64,000 nt of DNA from DATMER01 sp035556715 (GTDB lineage: Bacteria > Acidobacteriota > Thermoanaerobaculia > Multivoradales > UBA5704): NCBI GenBank assembly GCA_035556715.1, contig DATMER010000077.1:4225-68224 (forward strand). Reading direction: 5' to 3'. The notes below the pieces were generated by a model. It was given only the letters and a program-made list of their open reading frames with translations, searched no databases and was not told the origin of the DNA. Position numbers and translations under genes: made by a program. Positions 19,928-26,887 of the stretch are shown here, in pieces. The stretch's first letter is position 1, and each line of letters opens with the position of its first letter.

Positions 19928-21272
19928 CTTCAGTTTCCCCTTGACGGGCCGGGTCCTCCGGCTCCTCGCCGGAGCGATAGAGCTGGAGCGCCAGGCCCAG
20001 GAAGTAGCGCGAGTAGGAAAGGTCTTCAAAGGGCGCGACCTGCGACTCCTGCCAGACGCGGGAATAGCCGCCGGTGAGCCGGGCGATGGTGCTGAAGCTC
20101 CAGCTCACCCGGGCGGTGCCGGCCGCGGTCTCGATCGCGCGGTCCCCGGGACGGTCGAGGATCACGACAGGGTCCTCGTCCTCCAGGTCCTGGTGGCGGG
20201 AGAAGTTGCCGTCCAGGCCGAGGACCAGGCGGCGGCCGATGTTCGTGGAAATGCCGGCAAAGGCGCTGTCCACCTCGGTGGCCCGGCCCAGCCCGACGCC
20301 GGCCGAGACGTCGTGGCGGACGCCGACGTTCCAGCCCAGGAGCTCGAGCTGGCGGGAGAGCTCCAGGCCGCCGCGCCAGCCGGTCTGCTCGAAGTCCTCC
20401 GTGACCTCGGTCGGCGGACCGTCGTCTGGGGCCGGCACCAGGAGCGTCCGGGTCGAGTCCACGGCGAACATCCCCCCCTCCACCCGGAAGCGGCCGTCGC
20501 GGAAGAACGGCTGGTGCCAGGCGAGGTTGAGCGTCCGGACGTCGGCCTCGCGCTCGGTCTCCTCACCCACAGGCCGGCTCCGGCTTCCGAAGTCGTAGTT
20601 CCCGGCCGTGGCGAAGACTTCGAAGCGGCGGTCCTCCATGGGTTGGAAGGCCGCGCCGATGCGGGCGCTCAGTGTCTCCGTATCGGACAGGTCCTCGGAC
20701 TCGAAGGTGCGCAGCGTGTGCGCGGCCCCGAGCAGGAGCACGACCCGGCGGGTGAGGTCCTGGTCGAGCGCGACGTCCAGGCTGTGAGTGAGCTGATCGC
20801 CCCGTTGCGGCACCGCCAGGGGCTCGGTCGCGAGGAAGGGCGAGTAGAGGTCGATGTTGGGGCTGGACAGCAGCCGCTCCCGCACGCGCAGCTCCAGGCG
20901 CCGGGTCAGGTTCGCGGTCAGACCCAGGTCGAGGCGGTGGGTGGTGCCGTTGACGTCGGCGTTGTCGAGGATCCACTCGTAGGAGGGGAAGTAGCCCAGG
21001 GCCAGGGTCAGCCGCGGCAGCTCGTACGAGAGGCGGAGATTGAAGCCGGCGCGGGCCAGGTTCTCCTCGTCCTCCCCCTCCAGCTCCGGGTCCTGCTCGA
21101 TCTGGGCATAGTTGCCGTCGCTGCGCACCCCTCCCTCGGCCTCCAGCACGACCCGGAGGTCGGCGGCGGGGGCCGGAGCCGCAAGCCACGCCGCAGCCAG
21201 AAGGGCGAAAACGAGACGCGCCAGCAGCGCCCTGCCCTTCGATCCGACTTCCAGCCGTGGCAAATTTCCCAT
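19902..21272 (-). CDS. PEP-CTERM/XrtA system-associated outer-membrane beta-barrel protein (TIGR03016 type)
   Basis: 456 aa. The signal peptide ends near APAPAA at residue 37. The mature part is made of alternating amphipathic strands (repeated xLxLxLx patterns such as HRLDLGLTANLTRRLELRVRE), ends in a strand rich in Tyr/Leu and has an acidic tail. Length and position between the export and chain-length genes fit the TIGR03016 family of putative outer-membrane proteins of exosortase loci. Start ATG 21272 follows GAGAAGGGG. It probably acts as the outer-membrane exit pore or accessory barrel. The acidic C-terminal tail (EEPEDPARQGETEDDDE) is unusual for a barrel terminus. Confidence 0.75.
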   Translation of the reverse strand: MGNLPRLEVGSKGRALLARLVFALLAAAWLAAPAPAADLRVVLEAEGGVRSDGNYAQIEQDPELEGEDEENLARAGFNLRLSYELPRLTLALGYFPSYEWILDNADVNGTTHRLDLGLTANLTRRLELRVRERLLSSPNIDLYSPFLATEPLAVPQRGDQLTHSLDVALDQDLTRRVVLLLGAAHTLRTFESEDLSDTETLSARIGAAFQPMEDRRFEVFATAGNYDFGSRSRPVGEETEREADVRTLNLAWHQPFFRDGRFRVEGGMFAVDSTRTLLVPAPDDGPPTEVTEDFEQTGWRGGLELSRQLELLGWNVGVRHDVSAGVGLGRATEVDSAFAGISTNIGRRLVLGLDGNFSRHQDLEDEDPVVILDRPGDRAIETAAGTARVSWSFSTIARLTGGYSRVWQESQVAPFEDLSYSRYFLGLALQLYRSGEEPEDPARQGETEDDDEPDAQ

Positions 21273-21688
21273 GAAACCCCTTCTCTTTTCCTCTATGTCC
21301 CATTTAGACCAGTAGGGACCGGCGCACTCGTCGGTGCTGGCCGGTCCCATTGAGGCAGGAGCCTGAGGCTCCCTCGGAAGCTGCGGAGCCATGCCGGCTC
21401 CAAGACGGCGGAGAAACATCCCTCGGATGAATGCTCGCGGCCAGCCAAAACCTCAGCCGTCCAACTTCCGATGATCGAAACCTTCGATGCCGCTCAGCAA
21501 ATAGAAATCATTGGTACGTCGGTTCCTGCGTTCACGGGGACAAGTTGCAAGAGGGGTGCCAGAACGGTGACACCCCGGTTTTCGGGGGAAGCACATCCGG
21601 GTGTGTAGGTTTTTCCCGGAAGCCGGAAGCGGAGAGCGGGTGACAGAGGGGTGACAGAGAGGAGGGACGCGGCGGCACCGCGTCCAGG
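21273..21688. other. Non-coding gap inside the exopolysaccharide operon
   Basis: No convincing gene is present in these 416 bases. It is clearly more AT-rich than its neighbours around 21470-21560 and carries a full sigma-54-type promoter match (see 21545-21561) pointing at the gene that starts at 21272, leaving a leader of about 260 bases. The leader includes a short GC-rich inverted repeat near 21315-21350 (GGACCGGCGCAC / GTGCTGGCCGGTCC). A direct repeat of GGTGACAGAG occurs near 21640-21660 after the export gene. I recognise no known riboswitch. Confidence 0.6.
21545..21561 (-). promoter_or_regulatory. Sigma-54 (RpoN) promoter, near-perfect
   Basis: On the minus strand the sequence reads TGGCACCCCTCTTGCAA: -24 TGGCAC, spacer CCCTC, -12 TTGCA, with exactly ten bases between the GG and GC cores. 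It lies in the non-coding gap and points to the operon starting at 21272. The expected start is near 21536. Exosortase loci are often controlled by the PrsK/PrsR two-component system with RpoN, so this is biologically consistent. Confidence 0.75.
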
Positions 21689-22297
21689 TCAGGGGAAGAC
21701 CAGGGTATCGCCGGGCAGCAGGACGATGTTGTCCTGGGGGCGCTTGCCCGAGATGATCGCGCCGATGTCGATCTCGTAGCGCTTGTCGGGCGGAGCATCC
21801 CTCTCCTTGCTCTCGCGGTTGTCCCGCAGCACGATGACCTTGCGCTTGGCGTAAGGAGTCAGCCCGCCGGCCATGGCCAGGACCTGCATCAGCTTGGTGC
21901 GCGGCTGGAGGTCGAAGGCGCCGGGCGTGGCGACCTCGCCGGTCACGAAGACCTTGCGCGAGTTGATCTCCTTGATGACCACGGAGACCTCCGGCGCGGT
22001 GACGAACTTCTTGAAGTTCCGGGTCAGGTCCTCCTTGAGCGCGAGCGGGGTCATGCCCGCGGCCTGGACATCGCCCAGGAGCGGGACCGAGACGCGGCCA
22101 TCCGGCCGCACCGGAACCGAGACGCTCAGCTCGGGACTCTTCCAGACCGAGATCTCGATCACGTCGCCGATGCCGATCGCATATGCGTTCGGCGGGTCGT
22201 CCTCGGTGCGGATGACGACTTGCCCCGCGGAAGGGGCCACGCTCGCCGAAGCGAGGATCAGGACGAGCAGGAGGCTGCGCACCAGGGTAACCTTCAT
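21689..22297 (-). CDS. XrtA-associated polysaccharide export protein (Wza/EpsE family)
   Basis: 202 aa. The signal peptide ends near PSAGQ (residues 23-27), followed by a Poly_export (PES) domain YAIGIGDVIEISVWKSPELS with PVRPDGRVSVPLLGDV, and one SLBB domain containing KVFVTGEVATPGAF. The length fits the short TIGR03027 family of exosortase loci. There is no lipobox cysteine, unlike Wza, so it is probably a soluble or barrel-assisted periplasmic protein. Strong ribosome site GGGGAGAGAG before ATG 22297. It is the first gene of the operon and is divergent from the methyltransferase gene. Confidence 0.9.
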   Translation of the reverse strand: MKVTLVRSLLLVLILASASVAPSAGQVVIRTEDDPPNAYAIGIGDVIEISVWKSPELSVSVPVRPDGRVSVPLLGDVQAAGMTPLALKEDLTRNFKKFVTAPEVSVVIKEINSRKVFVTGEVATPGAFDLQPRTKLMQVLAMAGGLTPYAKRKVIVLRDNRESKERDAPPDKRYEIDIGAIISGKRPQDNIVLLPGDTLVFP

Positions 22298-22359
22298 AGA
22301 TCTCTCTCCCCTTGCAAAGCTACACCACGGTCGTATCGGAACAACCGGTCCTGGGATGG

Positions 22360-22375
22360 TGCAAGAAGCATTCCG
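22360..22375 (-). promoter_or_regulatory. Sigma-54-like promoter for the export gene
   Basis: Minus-strand CGGAATGCTTCTTGCA has GG-N10-GC spacing and a full TTGCA -12 box; the -24 box is partial. The expected start near 22349 would leave a 52-base leader before ATG 22297 with its strong ribosome site. Confidence 0.5.
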
Positions 22376-22393
22376 GGGGAAGCCCTCCTCTTC

Positions 22394-22409
22394 TGGCCCG
22401 TCCGTTGCA
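22394..22409 (+). promoter_or_regulatory. Sigma-54-like promoter for the methyltransferase gene
   Basis: TGGCCCGTCCGTTGCA differs from TGGCACGNNNNTTGCA at one position and keeps GG-N10-GC spacing. The predicted start is about 22420, two bases before ATG 22422, which has no visible ribosome site; a leaderless transcript is implied if the site is real. Confidence 0.5.
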
Positions 22410-22421
22410 TCCGCGTCCGGC

Positions 22422-23672
22422 ATGAAAAAGCGCCTGCTCGATTGGATCGTCTGCCCCAACTGTGGAGAGAGGCCCCGGCTCCAGGTATTCCAGGAGGAGA
22501 GGGTCGAGATCCCCTCCGCGGTCAGCGCTCCGGCCTGCTCCTTCTACTGCGGCCGGCACGACATGGCCGCTCCCCACGCCATCCTCCCGCCCCCGGACTG
22601 CAATGCCTGCTACCGGGAAGAGATCCTGGAGGCGCTGTTCTCCTGCTCCTGCGGGCTGGCCTACCCGGTCATCGACGGCATCCCGCGGCTGATCCGCAAC
22701 GCCCGGGAGGAGTATCCCGAGTTCTTCGCCCGGCATGGACTGGCCGGCGAGGGCGCGAAACCGGCTCCCGCAGTATCGGCGATATCGGCGGGCGGGCCGG
22801 CCGCCGACCGCCGCAGCTCCCGCAGCTTCGGCCGCCAGTGGCAGATCTACCGCGAGGGGGATGCCACCTGGTTCAAGGACGACCACGGCCTGCGCAAGCG
22901 CGAGTTCCTCTACAACCTGCAGACCACGCCGGAGGAGCTCTCCCGCTCGACCGTGCTCGACGGCGGCTGCGGCAACGGAGAGCTGACCCGCTCGTTCGCG
23001 GAGTACGGACCCGAGGTGGTGGCCATGGACTTCAGCCGCAGCGTCGAGGGTGCGCGGCGGCGCCTGTTCGACAAGGGCTTCCCGGTCTCCCACCGCGTCC
23101 ACTATTTACAAGGAAACGTGCTGGAGCTCCCTCTGCTGGCGCGCAGCTTCGACATGATCCACTCCTCCGGAGTGCTGCACCACACGCCGAGCACCTACCG
23201 CGCTTTCCGCTCGGTCAGCAAGGCGGTGAAGCCCGGAGGCAAGGTGTACATCCAGCTCTACCGCCGGCGGCCGACCTGGATCCACCTGGTCAACGTCGCC
23301 CTGAGGGCGGTAACGACCCGGATGCCGATGGGCTTCCTCTATGGCCTCTGCTACGTGGCGACGCCCGTGCACTCGGCCCTCTCGCGACTGGTGCACCGGC
23401 TGCGCGGGGAGGCCGCGCCCCCGCGAGCCACCGCTCGCGAGCGGGCCGTACAGATGTTCGACAACTACAGCCCCAGGTACCAGTACCGGCACACCGTCCC
23501 GGAGATCATGGACCTCTTCCGCAGCGAAGGCTTCGAGGACCTGAAGGATGTGACGCTCGACAACGAGGCCCGGCACATGCTGGCCGTGCTGGGAAGGAAG
23601 GCGCTGACCCCGGCCGCCGGGACCGCCCCGCAGGCAGCCCGGGCGGCGGCGCTCACGCAGCAGCCCGCCTGA
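22422..23672 (+). CDS. Class I SAM methyltransferase with N-terminal Trm112-like zinc ribbon
   Basis: 416 aa. CPNCGE at 11-16 and, after a ~45-residue insertion with further cysteines, FSCSCGLAYPVIDGIPRLI form a Trm112-like ribbon. The methyltransferase domain starts near 185 with VLDGGCGNGELTRSF (SAM loop), then MDFSRSV, GNVLELPLL and HSSGVLHHTPS (motif IV region). The C-terminal part carries FDNYSPRYQYRHTVPE, seen in sugar or polyketide-type methyltransferases. It is divergent from the exopolysaccharide operon and probably methylates a sugar of that polymer or its lipid carrier. Start ATG 22422 lies immediately before the conserved ribbon. Confidence 0.82.
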   Translation: MKKRLLDWIVCPNCGERPRLQVFQEERVEIPSAVSAPACSFYCGRHDMAAPHAILPPPDCNACYREEILEALFSCSCGLAYPVIDGIPRLIRNAREEYPEFFARHGLAGEGAKPAPAVSAISAGGPAADRRSSRSFGRQWQIYREGDATWFKDDHGLRKREFLYNLQTTPEELSRSTVLDGGCGNGELTRSFAEYGPEVVAMDFSRSVEGARRRLFDKGFPVSHRVHYLQGNVLELPLLARSFDMIHSSGVLHHTPSTYRAFRSVSKAVKPGGKVYIQLYRRRPTWIHLVNVALRAVTTRMPMGFLYGLCYVATPVHSALSRLVHRLRGEAAPPRATARERAVQMFDNYSPRYQYRHTVPEIMDLFRSEGFEDLKDVTLDNEARHMLAVLGRKALTPAAGTAPQAARAAALTQQPA

Positions 23673-23702
23673 GTCAAACCTACTTTGGGATAGGAAACCT
23701 TT

Positions 23703-25562
23703 TCAATCAATAAACTTCCGGTGCCACTCCTCCAGCACGAGGAGCTGCCAGAGCACGCGGTGGTGGTCCTGCTTCCCCTCCATGTGCCCGGACACCAGGC
23801 CACGCACCACCTCGGGCCGGAAGTAGCCGCGGTCGAGGTGCCGGTCGCTCTCCAGGACATCGGCCACGTAGGACCGCATCTCCCCCTGGAACATGCGGGC
23901 GAGCGGCGTGGGGAACCCCATCTTGCCGCGGTGCAGGATCTCGCGCGGCAGGTGCTTCTCCATCGCCTTCTTGAGGATGTGCTTCGTGGTCCATCCCTTG
24001 ATCCTGTAACGCGGCGGGATGCGTCCGCCGAGCTCCACGACGCGGTGGTCGAGGAACGGCACGCGCAGCTCCACTCCATTCGCCATGGTCATCTTGTCGG
24101 CCTTGACCAGGAGGTCGTCCGGCAGCCAGCTCTTCACGTCCAGGTACATCATCTGGAGCAGCGGATCGAGCCCCTTGGCCTTGTCGTACCAGGGCTGCAC
24201 CAGGCCGGGCATGCCGTGGCCGTTGAAGAGATTTCTGATCTCCGGCCGGTAGAGCGCCTCCTTGGTCGGAGTCTCGTAGAAAGAGACGCCCAGATAACGC
24301 TCGTGGAGCGGCCGGTCGGACAGCCGGGTGTACTTGTTCCACTTGCCGCCGAGTCTGTTCAGGGCGGGATTGATGACGTTCTGCCGCAGCGCCGCCGGCA
24401 GCCTGCGGTAGCGCTCCAGCGTCTGCATGTACTTGTAGATCGGATAGCCGCCGAACACCTCGTCCGAGCCCTCGCCGGAGAGGACGACGGCGACGTCTTC
24501 GCGAGCGAGCTTCGCCACGAAGTAGAGCGAGATCGCGGCCGCCTCGGTCACCGGCTCGTCCATGTGCCAGACGAGCGACGGGATGAACTCCTGGAACTCC
24601 CGCGGCGTGACGAAGACCTCGCGGTGGCGGGTCTGGAACTTCTCGGCGATCATCCGGGCGTAGCGGGTCTCGTCGTAGGCAGGCCCGAAGTCGTAGGCCA
24701 CCGTGTACGTGCGGATGTCGCGGATCCCCATCTCGTGCATCAGGGCCACGACCGCGCTCGAGTCGATCCCGCCGGAGAGGAACACGCCCAGGGGGACGTC
24801 GCTCCGGAGCTGGAGCCTGACTGAATCGCGCAGCAGCTCGAGCGTCTGCGTCACGCACTCCTCTTCGGACAGGTGCTCCGGCTCGGGCTTCAGGTCCCAG
24901 TACTGGCGGAGCCGAAGCTCTTGCCCATGGATCGTCAGGCACCATCCGGGCTGAAGCTTCTCGATCCCCTGGAAGAGAGTGCGCTCGGTGGGCACGTAGC
25001 CGACGCTCATGTAGGCGTCGAGCATGTCGAGGTTGACCTGGGGCCTGCTGTTCGAGGTGGCGAGCAGGGCCTTGACCTCGGAGGCGAAGCGGATGCCGTC
25101 CTGGTCCAGGGTGTAGTAGAGCGGCTTGATGCCGAGGCGGTCGCGGGCGATGAACAGGGTCTGGCGGCGGCGGTCCCAGACCGCGAACGCGAACATGCCG
25201 TTGAGCCGCTCCAGGCAATCCTCGCCGAGCACGTCCCAGAGCCGGAGGATGACCTCGGTATCCGTGGTGGTGCGGAACGCGTGGCCCTGGGCCTCCAGCT
25301 CGGCGCGGAGCTCGACGAAGTTGTAGACCTCGCCGTTGAACACGATGCACGACTGACCGTCCTCGCTGAACATGGGCTGCCGCCCCCGGGACGAGGTGTC
25401 CAGGATGGTCAGCCGCTTGTGAGCTAGCCCCAGGGGACCGTCGTTGAAGTACCCTTCGTCATCCGGACCCCGATGGGCGAGGCAAGCACCCATGGTCCGA
25501 ACCTCCCCCGGCTCGACCGGCCGCTCCGACCGGAACCGGTAGATCCCCGCTATCCCACACAT
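23703..25562 (-). CDS. asnB-like: Asparagine synthase (glutamine-hydrolysing)-like amidotransferase
   Basis: 619 aa. MCGIAG with Cys2, AHRGPDDEG and FNGEVYNF form the glutaminase; SGGIDSS at 263-269 is an intact pyrophosphate loop. AAGGAGAC precedes the ATG. It is convergent with the methyltransferase gene (30 bases between stops) and has its own upstream gap with a sigma-54-like site. This copy has the most canonical AsnB motifs of the three in the locus, so it could serve either true asparagine synthesis or sugar amidation; the location next to the polymer locus favours the second. Confidence 0.87.
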   Translation of the reverse strand: MCGIAGIYRFRSERPVEPGEVRTMGACLAHRGPDDEGYFNDGPLGLAHKRLTILDTSSRGRQPMFSEDGQSCIVFNGEVYNFVELRAELEAQGHAFRTTTDTEVILRLWDVLGEDCLERLNGMFAFAVWDRRRQTLFIARDRLGIKPLYYTLDQDGIRFASEVKALLATSNSRPQVNLDMLDAYMSVGYVPTERTLFQGIEKLQPGWCLTIHGQELRLRQYWDLKPEPEHLSEEECVTQTLELLRDSVRLQLRSDVPLGVFLSGGIDSSAVVALMHEMGIRDIRTYTVAYDFGPAYDETRYARMIAEKFQTRHREVFVTPREFQEFIPSLVWHMDEPVTEAAAISLYFVAKLAREDVAVVLSGEGSDEVFGGYPIYKYMQTLERYRRLPAALRQNVINPALNRLGGKWNKYTRLSDRPLHERYLGVSFYETPTKEALYRPEIRNLFNGHGMPGLVQPWYDKAKGLDPLLQMMYLDVKSWLPDDLLVKADKMTMANGVELRVPFLDHRVVELGGRIPPRYRIKGWTTKHILKKAMEKHLPREILHRGKMGFPTPLARMFQGEMRSYVADVLESDRHLDRGYFRPEVVRGLVSGHMEGKQDHHRVLWQLLVLEEWHRKFID

Positions 25563-25613
25563 TCAGTCGTCTCCTTGGCGATTGGGCAGACCTCCAGGCT
25601 TGCCGGGAGATGC

Positions 25614-25629
25614 TGCAAGATTGGCGCCT
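25614..25629 (-). promoter_or_regulatory. Sigma-54-like promoter for the AsnB-like gene
   Basis: Minus-strand AGGCGCCAATCTTGCA keeps GG-N10-GC and the TTGCA -12 box, with partial -24. Expected start near 25603, about 40 bases before ATG 25562. It is the fourth such match around this locus. Confidence 0.5.
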
Positions 25630-25693
25630 GGAGGGGGCATAGAGGGGCAATAACCGTTTGTCGCCTCGGAGGGAAAGTGGTACTCTCCCACCG

Positions 25694-26026
25694 ATGGCGG
25701 AACCTCACGCCCGGCAGACGATGGCACGTACCTCGTTCCTCACGCTAGACCAGAAAGGGCGCACGACCCTTCCCGAGGAGGTTCGTGCCGCGCTGGGAGT
25801 CGAGCCCGGCGACCTCATCTTGTTGGAGCGCACGGAAAGAGGGACATTCGAACTGGTTCCCGCGGCCCTGGTGCCCAAGGACCAGCTCTGGTTCCATCAC
25901 CCGGACATCCAGGCGCGAGTGGCAAAGGCGGAAAGAGACTTTGCCGAAGGCCGCTCGACCCGGACTCAGACCCCCGAGGAGGCCCAGGCCCTCCTCGACA
26001 GCCTGAAGCAGCGCCCTAACCCATAG
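25694..26026 (+). CDS. AbrB/SpoVT-type antitoxin
   Basis: 110 aa from ATG 25694, or 101 aa from ATG 25721. The swapped-hairpin AbrB domain reads FLTLDQKGRTTLPEEVRAAL followed by VEPGDLILLER, a clear match to transcription-factor antitoxins of the AbrB/MazE fold. The C-terminal ~55 residues are charged and should bind the toxin. One base separates its stop from the toxin ATG. Short palindromic DNA (GTGGTACTCTCCCAC) lies just before the start and may be the autoregulatory operator. Confidence 0.82.
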   Translation: MAEPHARQTMARTSFLTLDQKGRTTLPEEVRAALGVEPGDLILLERTERGTFELVPAALVPKDQLWFHHPDIQARVAKAERDFAEGRSTRTQTPEEAQALLDSLKQRPNP

Positions 26027-26027
26027 C

Positions 26028-26330
26028 ATGGCGCGCAAGCAGACGTTCCTCACGGCCGAATGGTCGGAGCAGTGGAAGGTCAGCTACGCGCAGCTCAGCG
26101 CCGACCGGCAAGCCGCCTGCGACAAGGCAGCCATCGCGCTGATCAAGCGTGCCTCATCCCCAGGGCTGCACACCAAGCCGATCCATCCCGACAAGTACTA
26201 CTCCGAAGCCCGGATCAACAGCGGAGACCGGATTGTCTTCCGAGTGGCTGAGGACACGATCTTCTTCATTGACGTGGTCAAGCACGACGATATCGGCCGC
26301 TACGGGAAGAGACCGGTTCGGCGGGATTGA
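26028..26330 (+). CDS. RelE/ParE-superfamily toxin
   Basis: 100 aa, the usual size. It has an N-terminal helix pair (WSEQWKVSYAQLSADRQ), a middle strand IHPDKYYSEARINSGDRIVFRVAEDTIFFIDVVKHDDIGRYGKRP read as the beta-sheet core, and the C-terminal strand ending in a basic tail. The HDD and YGKRP elements are seen in RelE-like mRNA interferases. It is directly downstream of the AbrB-type gene, giving an AbrB/RelE-type module. Toxicity and target are inferred. Confidence 0.75.
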   Translation: MARKQTFLTAEWSEQWKVSYAQLSADRQAACDKAAIALIKRASSPGLHTKPIHPDKYYSEARINSGDRIVFRVAEDTIFFIDVVKHDDIGRYGKRPVRRD

Positions 26331-26566
26331 CCACAGGTTACCGAGCCGCGCGCACTCCCGACCCGTCGAATCCCTGTTGACAACTCCCTGGGACCGCCGG
26401 CATCCTTGCCGGCTCTTCCGGGAGCCTCCGCCCGCGTCACGGCCGAAGCTCCGAGCCCCGGTTGTCTTCACCCCGCCAAAGCGGCACACTCCGTCCCAGG
26501 AGACTTTTTCTGACCACGGTCACCGAATGACCGCCGGCCTGCGGATCTCCTGGAAAGGAAGGATCT
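26331..26566. other. Leader region of the secreted peptide gene
   Basis: No gene is seen. A TTGACA hexamer occurs near 26381 but no convincing -10 follows. A strong ribosome site (GGAAAGGAAGGA) sits directly before ATG 26567. Confidence 0.4.
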
Positions 26567-26782
26567 ATGCCACGTGTGCTGTTGGCTCTTCTCCTCGTGC
26601 TGGGCGCGGGATCGCCGTTCTTCGCCGCCCCGGGAATGCCCGAGTTCCTCCGAGCTGCGGTCGCCAGGGTCGGAAGCACCTGGGACCCGGACGGCAAGCC
26701 GGGCGCCGACGTCGGAGGCACCTGGGACCCGGACGGCAGGCCCAGCGCCGACGTCGGCAGCACCTGGGACCCGAACGGCTAG
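26567..26782 (+). CDS. Small secreted peptide with three WDP(D/N)G repeats
   Basis: 71 aa, not a family I recognise. Residues 1-21 form a signal peptide (LLALLLVLGAGSPFFAAPG). After a short amphipathic linker come three copies of a ~14-residue repeat: GSTWDPDGKPGADV, GGTWDPDGRPSADV and a terminal GSTWDPNG that ends the protein. GGAAAGGAAGGA gives a very good ribosome site. The repeats are about 42 bases long at the DNA level. It is directly upstream of a ZAS/TPR/Fis-HTH regulator. The acidic, Gly-rich Asp-Pro-Asp-Gly units could bind calcium or be processed into short signals; this is speculation. Confidence 0.75.
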   Translation: MPRVLLALLLVLGAGSPFFAAPGMPEFLRAAVARVGSTWDPDGKPGADVGGTWDPDGRPSADVGSTWDPNG

Positions 26783-26887
26783 GCAGCCCTCGATTCCGTA
26801 CTGTATAGTCGGAGGAGGACGTTCCGCTTGTCCTCCTTTTTTCTCCTGTTTCGGGTTGGAAGGGGGTCTCCATGGAGAGACCTGAAG

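Noticed and set aside
26567..26782. PEP-CTERM substrate of the exosortase
   Set aside because: The small peptide lacks the Pro-Glu-Pro motif, C-terminal helix and basic tail, ending instead at the WDPNG repeat.
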